This document shows positions 51,680 to 64,000 of a stretch of DNA of 64,000 bases, piece by piece. The notes under the pieces were generated by a model. The model did not search any database, was not told the origin of the DNA, and saw only the letters and a program-made list of their open reading frames with translations. The stretch comes from Cacajao melanocephalus (Eukaryota; Chordata; Mammalia; Primates; Pitheciidae). Location: NCBI GenBank assembly GCA_963573385.1, contig CAUYLG010065582.1:1-64000 (forward strand), written 5' to 3'. The position numbers were made by a program, and so were the translations under genes. Each line of letters opens with the position of its first letter. Position 1 is the stretch's first letter.

Positions 51680-53214
51680 TGGTATGGAGGGACATACTTC
51701 TTTTATGCATCTGTACTTTTACTTAGTTATAATGGAACCGAGCATGTGTTTGTTTTCAAATCAAAAAGCATCAAATAAAAAAACTAAGAGAAAAGATTTT
51801 TAAAATACAGCAATCACTGCAATTTGCTGTGTGGAGTTTCACAAAATAGAACAAACTAATGTCTCATTTTTTCTGACAGTGCTACTGAGTTGACAATGAT
51901 GTAGACATAATATATTTTGATTATAGGAGGTTCTTTTGTTTGTAAAATACGAGCTAAATGAAGCAGTTAAGAAGACTTGAAAGGATGAGAAACAAGCCCA
52001 CAGACAAGCCAAAGCACCTGCTGATTTTAAATTCTCATCTCTTGCTGACCGGACTCCTCTTTAACTCTATGAATATCGCTGTACACACATATACGAATTA
52101 CCAGAAAACATGCACATATACACACACCATCAACATAAAGAGGTAACGTCTGCACTGGTGTTCAACAAGCAGAGAGGCCTGTTTAAGAGAAGCCTAACCT
52201 ATGCCTCAACAATTGAAACTTTGTCCGAACTTACTACAATAAACCTTCACCAGGAAAAGCAGCAGGTTTCCCATAGTCTCTGTAACAGACACAATAAGGA
52301 TCTGCTGAAAAGGGAAAGAACTAAATTTAAACTGTTAGAACCATACCATCTATCATTTTTAAGCCTGCTTTATAAAGCTAAGCTAGGGAATGCTGAGGTT
52401 ACAACCTGTTTCTCTTTTTAAACAGTTCACAGGACTAAAAAAACACTGAATTATTAAAATGTTTTACCACTAAAACCAATTAAAAATTATGTAAATATAG
52501 TGGTATTTAGTGATCACAATACTATTTTAAATACACTGCAATCAAATATTAATACTTTGGTTACAGGAAGGTGCTATTAGCCAAAATAGACATGAAAATA
52601 GTTTATAACAATGCTTCTCCAGCTCAGTGGTAAAGATACCATTTTCCCCCAGTCCATTACAGACCAATACTTTAGTAAAATACAATAAAAAGTACTTACT
52701 AGAAAAATGAAAATTTAAAAAGAAACACACAAGCCCAGGGATATCACTTGGATATCACAGCAGTGTCAAACTACCATAATAAAAATTTCTAAAACATTCT
52801 GTCTTAACCCTGTGTTTATACTGTGCAGACCAGTGTTCCCAAACCATACCTCACACTTTGAGCAGCACTAGTTTACAGAATCTGTAACATTAAGAAGGTA
52901 AACAGTTCTTTCCCAACTCCGAAAATCAAGCATTTGGTTAGACTACAGAATCAAACACTTCTTATTTATGTCACAAAGTCTCTCAAAATACATCGCCACA
53001 ATAGACGTGAGCTCCAAACTGTGTAGCTACCAAACACTTAAGTAACTGTAAGCCCAGTTGCATAAGGCCATGGCAATAGTTGAGAAAAGAGAGCAAGAAA
53101 TGAACAGTTTTCTCTGCCACTGCTTGCTGCTTCTACAGAAGATGACAGGCATACCCCACTGGGGTCAGATCATGACTTCCTTAGTTCCAACTCTATTCTG
53201 AACACTGTATTTTT
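51680..53214. other. Unassigned intronic sequence
   Basis: A fragment at about 53060-53095 resembles part of 56860-56890 (gttgaga...agcaagaa.tgaacagt). No exon recognised. Confidence 0.45.
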
Positions 53215-53230
53215 AAGAATGGTAAAAACA

Positions 53231-53561
<331 letters not shown>

Positions 53562-53852
53562 TCAGCAGCAGGGCCCACTTTGAATCACAACTTCTGTAAG
53601 ACAGAGGTAAGACAGTACTTTATTTATTCAGTGAGTAAGCCCAGCAGAAACCCCAACGTTCAAAATTCTCACTGCAGTTCTTCCATTTGTTATCTAGTAC
53701 ACAGTAATTCTAGAAATCTTTGTTTGTAAAAATGTAATGTTCGAGTGAAAGAAAAAACTTTAATAAGAGCTTATATATGAATTCTTATGACTATACACCA
53801 ATGTGATTCCCCAACCCTGTAGTCCACACAAACAGAAAAATTCTATAGCATA

Positions 53853-54070
53853 GTGGTTGTGGGACTGGTAACCAAAATCCAAAATAAAGTTTTGAGTGCC
53901 AGCCCTGAAGCCTTAGGCAAGTTACCTTATCTACCCTAGCCACACCTTCCTCCTATGGAGCTAAAGACAGTACCTATCTCAAGCACTGTTGCAAAGATTA
54001 AAAAAGAATCCATTCAAACTACCTAGCACACAATTACTAGCAAGTCCTCAGTAAATGTTAGCTACTATCA
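53853..54070 (+). mobile_element. MIR
   Basis: 'taggcaagttaccttatcta', 'gtacctatctcaagcactgt' and 'caagtcctcagtaaatgtta'. Confidence 0.8.
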
Positions 54071-56071
54071 AACCAACTATTACAACAACCATTTCACCTC
54101 TTCTCTTTTTTCTTCCTTTTTATTATTTTTTAGAATCGTCCAATTTAATTTTTTTCTCTTTTTTAAATTGTCATATTTCACCTATTCTCATTCATTCATC
54201 TATACATCTGTCCATCAAAGGAATATTTAGTGACTAAAATATGCCTTGTTACCCTTATGGCACGGACACTTGTCTCTCCAGAGTTCATTCCTCAGAGATT
54301 TTTTTTTCAGCCTAGTAAGACGTAAATTACAGTTTATTAACCAACTGATGCCCAACTCCCATTTTCTTTAAGACGTATCATTCATCTGGACATACTATCT
54401 CTTATAACACCAACACCACAAAGTTTTACAAGATGTTTTAAATTCGCATTTAAAAAGTTCAGAGTTCAATTAAATGTACTCAAAATATTCTGTATACATA
54501 TGTGTTTATGTGTATGTAATTTTCCCTTAAAACATCATTAACGACAAAGTACAGTCTACAAGTTTCTTAAAAGTCTGAAATAAAAAAGACAAAGCCCGAA
54601 CTCTACCAGTCACTGCCTACTTGAAGAGGTCAGGCAGGATGCACAATTCCTACTTGGCTTTACTACAGTTTCGTAGCTTCTGGGAGGTAAGGCCCACAGC
54701 CTGAATTTCTCACATCAATCACTGTCAAAGAACAGCTATTACTGTAGAAGATTTTTATTCTCAAAGAAACTGTAATGCTGCAAAATCTCCCTTTAGCATA
54801 TTCTGCAAAGTCAATATCTAGACTTTCATTTAATTCTGGCTTCTTTCACTGACTGATCTGTGAACTTGGCAGTTTTCTTATTTGGTTAAGCCTAGATCAT
54901 TTTTTTCTAACACTGAACAAAGAAGGTAGTTATTGCCAAAATGTAAATTCAAAAAGCAGAAAGCTGCATTAGTCTTAAATTTAACACATTTTATGGCTCA
55001 AGTGGGATAGGGTTCCATTTCATAACTGGCTGAGTCAAATAATAAACGGGATTTAAATCACTGCTGGTAAGTTTTGATGTGAAAGAAATTTAAGTAACTT
55101 CAATAGGGAAAAAAAAAGACTTTTTGCTCCTGAGACATGTGGGATTAGTTACAATGCTCCAATACATTTAATCAATATCAACCTCCATAATATTTCAGTT
55201 TGAAAGGGCATATTTCATTATTATTCTCTTGGATCTAATGCTCACTGATGGTCCACATTTTAAAAGTTAAATCAACTAATAATTGTTGGGAAAAAGAGAA
55301 GATAGGGAATTTAGCCTCAAGAGATTCAACAGAATGGTACTAATCTCATCATAAAAATTAGTCACACGTAAGTATAATGAAGCATTCAAATGTAGAAATA
55401 TACAATCGTAATTTAGAATTAACCATTCAGAATTGTTATACCTTCTAACACATTCTACGTTTATTACATTCAATTTTATTACATTCAGGAGCACTGACCA
55501 CTGCTTAAATAGAGAAAAGGGCTTTAGGTGATTTGGGGGCACTCTGATTACAATATGTTTCTGCCTCCTTGCTAAAATAATTGCAGAAGGAAACATGTAA
55601 AAAGCAACTACGATTACCTCTGGCAAGAGGGTGGCTGGAAGACAGTGATGACAGTGAGTTTCTTTTCACTATATACTTTTGTCTGATTTGTGTACCATAT
55701 GCACGTATTACCCAGTGTAATGTGTTTAATTAAATAGGCTTAATAAATTAAAAGGGTTCCCATTTTCCTGTATAAAAAGCGTACCACAGTAAGGCCACAA
55801 GGTGATTATTCATCTTCTTCCTGGTCAAGAGTTCCTTTAGAATGAAACCAAAGATGATGCATTTCTGTGTAAAATGTAAAATGGGGGTTTTCTTCTCTCC
55901 AATAGGAAAATGTTTTTATTTTGTTTTAAAGGCTATCAGTAAATCACACTTGAAAACACCATCACTAAGAAAAAAAGGAAAAAGAAAATACACTTAGATC
56001 TCACCACTTAAGAAAAAAAAAGAAAACACCATCACAGGCCCTCATTTGAAGGATGAAAACAAAATGTGGCA
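54071..56071. other. Unassigned AT-rich intronic sequence
   Basis: Includes a minus-strand open frame of 116 codons (55276-55626) with no family resemblance, and a 14-bp direct repeat gaaaacaccatcac at 55952 and 56022. Confidence 0.45.
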
Positions 56072-56371
56072 GGCAAGGACAATTGGTGGTGGCTCACAGC
56101 TATAACACTAGCACTTTGGGAGACCAACACAGAAGGATCACCTCAGTCCAGGAGTTCAAAACCAGCCTGGTCAATATAGAGAGGCCCCATCTCTATAAAA
56201 AATAAAAAAATTAGCCGGGCAAGGGTGCGCACACCTACAGTCCCAGCTACCAGAAGGCTGAGGAGGAGGATTGCTCAAGACCAAGGAGTGCAAAGCTGCA
56301 GTGAGCCATGACTACACCAGTAAACACCAGCCTGGGCAACAGAGCAAGATCCTGTCTCAAAAAATAATAAC
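56072..56371 (+). mobile_element. Old Alu (AluJ-like)
   Basis: Strongly diverged dimer: 'gtggtggctcacagctataa' to 'ctgtctcaaaaaataataa'. Confidence 0.9.
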
Positions 56372-56372
56372 A

Positions 56373-56698
56373 GGCTAGGCACAGTGACTCATGCCTAGAA
56401 TCCCAGCACTTTGGGAGGCTGAGGCAGGTAGATCACCTGAGGCCAGGAGTTCAAGACAAGCCTGGCCAACATAGCAAAACCCCATCTCTACTAAAAATAC
56501 AAAACAAAAACAAAAATTAGCTAGGTGTGGTTAGATGCACCTATGGTCCCAGCTACTTGGGAGGCTGAGGTGGGAGATCACTCGAGCCCAGGAGGTGGCG
56601 GTTGCAGTGAGCTGAGGTTGAACCACTGCACTCCAGCCTGAGCAACAGAACAAGACCCTGTCTCAAAAATACACACACACACACACACACACACACAA
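56373..56698 (+). mobile_element. Alu directly following another Alu, CA tail
   Basis: 'ggctaggcacagtgactcat' starts one base after the previous Alu tail. It ends in (AC)14 instead of a pure A run. Confidence 0.95.
56670..56697. repeat. (CA)14 microsatellite in an Alu tail
   Basis: Uninterrupted acacac run. Confidence 0.95.
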
Positions 56699-56779
56699 AT
56701 AAGTCAGGAAATAAAGTTTGATTTTATTATGTGTGTAATAGTAATTTTCCAAAGGGTTGAGTTTTAGGATTACAGCTGT

Positions 56780-57075
56780 CCTCTGAGAGGATAACTTACT
56801 CAGCAGCACCATCCAAGTACAAAATGGAGTCTGTAAGACCAGTTATATAGGCTTTAGTGACAGTTGAGAAAGACAGCAAGAAGTGAACAGTACAAACAAC
56901 GTAGTTATAAACCCAAGGAACCAAGTAAGTCATCTTAGGAAAATCCAAGGAAAACCTCAAGAAACAGTCAAAGACGATACCAGAAGCCTGCATGACTTGG
57001 GTAGTGGTATCACCAATGGACAGGAAATAAAACTAGTTGGGGACAGGAAGAAGTGGAAATATCGAGGTATTTCAA
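56780..57075 (+). repeat. Ancient mammalian repeat fragment
   Basis: 'cagttgagaaagacagcaag' and 'gcctgcatgacttgggtagt' resemble a dispersed ancient consensus. The 80-codon frame across it is probably chance. Confidence 0.4.
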
Positions 57076-57493
57076 AAAAAATTCATAGTAATCCTCAAGA
57101 TACAATGAACATCTGTGGCACTTAAGTACTAGTTTAGGTACTATTGTGGAGGTAAACAAAATCTTAAAATTTTATGCCAAGATACAGCTTATGTTTAAAG
57201 GGTCAAAGACTCAAAGGGTCTTAAAAAATTATATTTTGACTAATAGTGAGTTATCACTATTTTTCTGAGTCCAATTTTCTTCTCTTATATGCTTGAGCAT
57301 GGTTACCATCATTAATAAGAATACGGCATACTACTCCAGAACACCTAAGTATTCATTTCAGCCCTTTCAGTTTTGATGAAATAAGTACAGTTTGTCATCA
57401 AACAGCTAAGTAAATTACACTACACTTTGCTATTAAATCTAACCTTTACTGGATATAACCATTTTATAGAATGATCTACCTACCAGTAGTAGT

Positions 57494-57522
57494 TCACACA
57501 CACACATACACACACACACACA
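57494..57522. repeat. Interrupted CA microsatellite
   Basis: cacacacacaca-ta-cacacacacacacaca pattern. Confidence 0.9.
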
Positions 57523-57861
57523 AAGCCATATTCTCTTTAAGATATTATCTAAAGCCTTGCCAAATAAAATATCTAAGTACCATAAACTAAATATTTTACC
57601 AAAAAAAAATCATACTAATTTTGAAAAGAAAGCAAATGCAACCAAGTGTTCTGTAAGTGCTAAAATTAGGAGCTTTTATCTAAGAAACGATTTATAGACT
57701 TGATGAAGTAAAAGTGAGAAAATCTCAACACAAAAATAAGAACTTAAAAAGATTCTTTTCAAAGCTTCATGCTTTGTAGAGGCTTTTTTCTCCAAGATAT
57801 GGGCTAGGACTGAGCTCCAAGTCCAGAGCATTGCTGCCAATACTAAAATGCCTGGAATTGA

Positions 57862-59122
<1,261 letters not shown>

Positions 59123-59504
59123 GAAAAGTAAGACAGACTTAGAATTACCTACCTAATGCAGGTAAACTGCCTAACTTAGGAACACTTACCAGTATTCTTC
59201 CCAATGCTCCTTTATATACTGATTTTTTTATTGATCCCCAGTATCTTAATATGAGAACTCAGTAAAGGGTGCATTTTTCCAAACTTGAGAATATTTACAA
59301 AATTGACTTCTTATAGCTACAAATATACAATATGACTGATTATTAAACATAAAGATTCTAATACATAAGCTTTCTCAAACACTTTAAAGTTAGAAGTCTG
59401 TAAGACAACTGAGTTTTGAAAAATGTATTTCCCAATGCTCAAACAAGGAGCACAAGATTAACTATTCTGTACACACCTGAACTTCTACTTCCCCCACCTA
59501 GACA

Positions 59505-59648
59505 TTAATCAAATCACATAAACTGTCTGTACCCACATTTCCTAATTGGTAAAATAGGGATAATGATGGTTCCTATTTCAAAGAGCTGGTGTATTGCTTC
59601 AATAAATATAAAATACTTAAAACAGTACCTGTCACATAACAACTACAG
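59505..59648 (+). mobile_element. MIR
   Basis: 'atttcctaattggtaaaata', 'gggataatgatggttcctat' and 'aaaacagtacctgtcacata'. Confidence 0.8.
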
Positions 59649-59694
59649 GGGTCTTAAAATGTATGAAGCTGCTGTAAAACGTAAAAGAGAATGA

Positions 59695-59835
59695 GTGAAG
59701 GACGGCTAGATGTGATCTGAATTCAAGCTCTAGGATATATTCACTTTATGTCTTTGAAAAGCCACTCAGCTTCCTAAAGTGGGAGAATCAAATGTATAAT
59801 CCAGATAATACCAGTCTGCCCAGCTCCTGGAGCTA
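59695..59835 (+). mobile_element. MIR fragment
   Basis: 'gtgatctgaattcaagctct', 'aaagccactcagcttcctaa' and 'gtataatccagataatacca'; shares orientation with the adjacent MIR. Confidence 0.55.
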
Positions 59836-60109
59836 CCAAGGTATAATAAGGTACACTAAACGATTTTTCTATTATAAAAAGTTACCATTTATAAGCAATA
59901 ACATCTTACTTGCCTAAGCAAAAAATATCATTAAGCAGTAAAAATGTCAGACTGCATAATGAATTTAATCCTCACTCACAAATACTCAGGTTAAAGATAA
60001 TCCTGCATAATGGTTTTTGACCCACAGCACATAAAAACCTGAAAAGCAAGGGGATAAAAATCACATAAATTTACCTAAAATTCAATGACAGTGGACATTT
60101 ATTTTTTAA

Positions 60110-60418
<309 letters not shown>

Positions 60419-60859
60419 ATAACATGTTCTTAATTATAATACTATGTCATCAAAACACGATTAGATTGTATCAAATATTCTCTGACTAAAGCAGCAGAAA
60501 ATTATGTAATACACTTCAGAAGGATGTATAATTAAAATAGCTAAAATGTGCAAGTTTTGGTGCTTGAAAGGATTTCAAAGTATCTGACTAAAAAAGCCTC
60601 ACACATGAAACAACTTATGTATTCACCACTGCAGTCAGAAAACTGAAAGAAGACACCATGAGTCATATAATTTTTTTGTTGTTAAAACATTAACAAGCCA
60701 GACAAACTATATTCTACTTGAGCCCAGGATCTCAGGCAAAAGCCTCCATTTCAACGGAATTGAACAAGCTGTGGTCTACACTCTTTAACTGATAAAAGTA
60801 TCACAAAAAGTCTACAGTGGCACATGTGATAGCCTGGCATTACAAATCTGAATTATTCA

Positions 60860-61225
<366 letters not shown>

Positions 61226-61529
61226 TCAGGTAGGTAAGGTAGAAATAACATTTATTCCCAAAGCTGTTGTGAAGATCAGACAAAATCTAACCAAACATCC
61301 CTGTACAGGGTCTTATAATAGGTGCTCAATTAACATTAGCAATTTTTCCTAACAGATAAGAAATTGACAAGTAAAAAGATGGAGAAATATGAACAAGCTC
61401 AGAAACCTAACTGATTTATCCTTAACTGTGTGCTCTTTTCTTTTTTCACCAACACTCTATTAATTTCTACAAAGCATTTACTAACCCAGTTTCTTCATGA
61501 TTGATTTTCAAGAAAATTTCCACACGACA

Positions 61530-61690
61530 GGAGTATATGCATTCATTCACAACATCTGAGTGCCTTCTATACAAAGGTACTGTTCTAGACACTTGGAAAT
61601 ACTGCAGTGAACAAACCTGGCATGGGTGCCACTCTCAAGAAGCTGATATTCCAGTGTGAAGAAATAAGCAACAAGTAAAAAGAGCTTCAG
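61530..61690 (+). repeat. Ancient mammalian repeat fragment
   Basis: 'tgcattcattcacaacatct', 'actgttctagacacttggaa' and 'gcagtgaacaaacctggca'. Confidence 0.5.
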
Positions 61691-61702
61691 ACAGTAACAA
61701 GG

Positions 61703-61983
61703 ACCAAACCGGATACCAAAATTCATAGATGTTCAAGTCTTTTATATATAATGATGTAGTATTAGTAATTGCATATAACCTAGGCACATCTTCCTATATA
61801 TTATCCCTAGATAACATACAACACTTAATACAGTGTAAATGCTATGTAAATAATTATTATACTGTATTGGCTTTTATTTGTATTTTTTATTTTTTCCTAG
61901 TATTTTCGATCCATGGTTGGTTGAATCCACGGATGTGAGATTGCTGGATTCGGAACCCACAGGTATGGAGAGCTGACTGTATA
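61703..61983 (-). mobile_element. Tigger-type DNA transposon fragment
   Basis: Ends in 'ccatggttggttgaatccac' and 'ggtatggagagctgactgta', typical of a nonautonomous Tigger family. Reverse orientation to the piece at 63679. Confidence 0.7.
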
Positions 61984-62294
61984 TGTAACTCATATGTTTC
62001 CATTTATTAATAACATACTCTACCTTACTTAACAAAACTAAGAGAATAACGTACCTAATAAGGTAACTTACGTAAAGGGCAAAACAAAATTTAAAAGGTT
62101 AAGAAATTTCAACAGCAATGGCTTTTAAGCAATGAATTGCAGAGGAGACTAATATTTTACACGTTAGTCTTCAAAAAGGTGATCCTATCAATGAGAAGGG
62201 GAAAACAATATTAACAGTAAATCATTAACAGTATGGATCACATACGAAGATGAGTAACACAAGCTGTCATTAAAAAGTTCAGAGAAAAGAAGAG

Positions 62295-62456
62295 CAATGG
62301 TTCTTCTCAAACATTAATATGCTATAAATCACCTGATTTGGTAGATCAGGAGACAGCCTGAGATTCTGTGATACTTTATGTCTCCATTCCTAACAAATTC
62401 AAGTGTAGCCAACATTGCTCATCCTTCTGGTCACGGATCATACTTTGAATAGCAAG
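62295..62456. mobile_element. MER20-like hAT fragment
   Basis: 'caatggttcttctcaaacat' at one end and 'ggatcatactttgaatagc' at the other, with 'aaatcacctgatttgg' and 'cctgagattctgtgatactt' inside. Confidence 0.55.
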
Positions 62457-63025
62457 AGTCTAATAAACACAAGAAAGATAAAAGTCAAATGTTTTAGGGA
62501 AGAAAGTGAGTTCAACAAGAAAAGTTTAACAGGAAGAATTAGCTTAATCTTATCTAGGAACAAGGAGACCACCTGACAGAATGAAGACTATTCTTTCATT
62601 TCACAAGGAAGTACGAAGCACTGACTCTTGCAAAGTACGCAGTAAGAGCTACACTGACAAGCCTATCGGAATGCACAGTTAAAAGATTATTGACAGAGAG
62701 CATTTCAACTTAGTGGACTGATAAAAATGGGTCTCTAGCCATACTAAAGGTAGAAGAGATGTGAAGCAACAGGACTTCTCATAAACTGCTAGGACAAATG
62801 TGAAATGGTACAAATACTTAGGAAAATAATTTGACATTATGGTTCTTAGTATAATTGTCCGTGAGCATCTCTAAGTCCCACCAATCATAGTGTGAGACAG
62901 ACATATCAAGACTCAAGACACAGGAGAATATAAACTATGATTTAATTTATATTTATTCATATAGACAAATGAAAGTAATCAAACTATTTAATAGTCCATG
63001 TGGTAAAGTCACAAAAGAAATCATC
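62457..63025. other. Unassigned intronic sequence
   Basis: Nothing recognised. Confidence 0.45.
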
Positions 63026-63046
63026 AAAATTTGCTAAAAAAAAAAA

Positions 63047-63188
63047 GCTGGGCGCTGTGGTTCACGCCTGTAATCCTAGCACTTTGGGAGGCCGAGGTGG
63101 GTGGATCACCTGAGGTCAGGAGTTCAAGACCAGCCTGGCCAACATGGTGAAACCCCATCTTTAAAAAAAAAAGAAAAGAAAGAAAAAA
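63047..63188 (+). mobile_element. Half-length Alu within a target duplication
   Basis: Left-arm sequence only ('gctgggcgctgtggttcacg' to 'gtgaaaccccatctttaaaa') with an A/G tail. Flanks aaaatttgct at 63026-63035 and 63189-63198 are identical; an 11-A run lies between the left flank and the element start. Confidence 0.9.
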
Positions 63189-63198
63189 AAAATTTGCT

Positions 63199-63678
63199 TA
63201 TACCCATTACTGGAGACAGTAAAAAAAGAAAAGGAAAAAAAAAAGAATCATTAAAATAAAACTCACCAATAGTGACTCACATAGGGGGAGAAGGGCCTGG
63301 AGGAAGGGATGAAAAAGACAAAAGGGCTTCAAAGATACTTCTAATGTTCTGTTTCTCAAGTTGAACAGTGGATAACTGAATGTTTAGACACTAACTTCTG
63401 TGAATGACATTTTGATATATTTTACAGTTCTTTGCTGATGTTATCAATGATCTTTAAAAAGTAATAATAATAATTCAGGGAGTTTGTGGTGGCAGATTCT
63501 AACAGCAATAGAGTTTAAGTATGAAAGACTACAAATATAAAATGGTTCTTTAACCATAACTTAAAGAGGAAAAAAAGCAAGGGCAAAGAAACGGAACACA
63601 GGGAGCTAAAAGAGACAGTGCTAAGAATTTTAATATGGGAAAGTCCTGATGATGTTTATGTGCTAATGGAGCACACAG
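63199..63678. other. Unassigned intronic sequence
   Basis: Nothing recognised; A/G-rich start. Confidence 0.45.
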
Positions 63679-63862
63679 CTGACCCTTAAACAACATGGGC
63701 TTGAATTGCACAGGTTCAGGGATGTGAATTTTTCATATAGGAAAGGCCAACTTTGCCTGTAGATGGGTTCCATAGGGCCAACTGTAGGACTTCAGTATGA
63801 CCAGATTTTGTACATGCAGTGGTCCTAGAATCAATTCTCTGTGGATGCTGAGGGACTGCTCT
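63679..63862 (+). mobile_element. Tigger-type DNA transposon fragment, internally deleted
   Basis: 'agctgacccttaaacaacat', 'gggcttgaattgcacaggtt' and 'ggatgctgagggactgct' represent both ends of the family with a short middle. Confidence 0.7.
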
Positions 63863-64000
63863 ATTACCGATACAGAGGAATTGATAAAATAGGTCTAAAG
63901 ATAGAAAAGGAAGGGTTCAAGAATACAAGAAAAATTGGTCTTGGCCACTATCAATGTGCCAGGAAGGAATAAATGTGATTAAACATCAGACTAAACATAG

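Noticed and set aside
55276..55626. 116-codon minus-strand frame in intron 1
   Set aside because: No recognisable domain, no flanking splice consensus checked as convincing, AT-rich chance composition.
57241..57300. 'tagtgagttatcactatt' as a Y RNA-like fragment
   Set aside because: Similarity covers only about 12 bases; neither the stem ends nor a terminal T run match.

Overview
The window is vertebrate nuclear DNA from a primate, most likely human. It is AT-rich, has no CpG island and no operon-like coding, and carries about 22 Alu elements, primate-type and older L1 pieces, a MaLR retrovirus-like element, MIR and L2 fossils, and hAT-Charlie and Tigger DNA transposons.

Only one stretch is recognisably functional coding sequence: a 157-nt internal exon on the minus strand at 38827-38983, which reads as exon 2 of EIF3H (subunit h of translation initiation factor 3). 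Because the gene runs right to left, 38984-64000 is part of intron 1 (the GC-rich first exon is not reached) and 1-38826 is part of intron 2 (no exon 3 sequence was recognised). Both splice sites are visible. The donor is strong; the acceptor is unusual because its pyrimidine tract is (TG)6 followed by T5.

Layout. 1-450: 3' end of an unidentified polyadenylated retrocopy with ATTAAA and a 23-A tail. 1.7-3.5 kb: three successive old L1 3' ends with an Alu in the last. 4.5-19.7 kb: eight Alus, L1 pieces, a MER30-type and a MER1-type hAT element, MIR and L2. 19.7-42.7 kb: no Alu at all; its left part (20.7-29.4 kb) is nearly repeat-free, its right part holds a primate L1, a MaLR provirus remnant, a second truncated L1 with a 20-bp target duplication, EIF3H exon 2, a possible solitary LTR and an HMGN1 retropseudogene. 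42.7-64 kb: dense Alus (mostly plus strand), a second MER1-type element, a DNA transposon nested in an L1, MIRs, Tigger fragments and CA repeats.

There is no gene cooperation to describe beyond EIF3H itself. Most insertions (HMGN1 copy, MaLR, nine of ten L1 segments, 15 of 22 Alus) lie on the plus strand, antisense to EIF3H, as expected inside a transcribed gene. Repeat subfamily names come from memory of consensus sequences and were not checked by a search; element boundaries are accurate to roughly 5-20 bases unless target duplications fix them.
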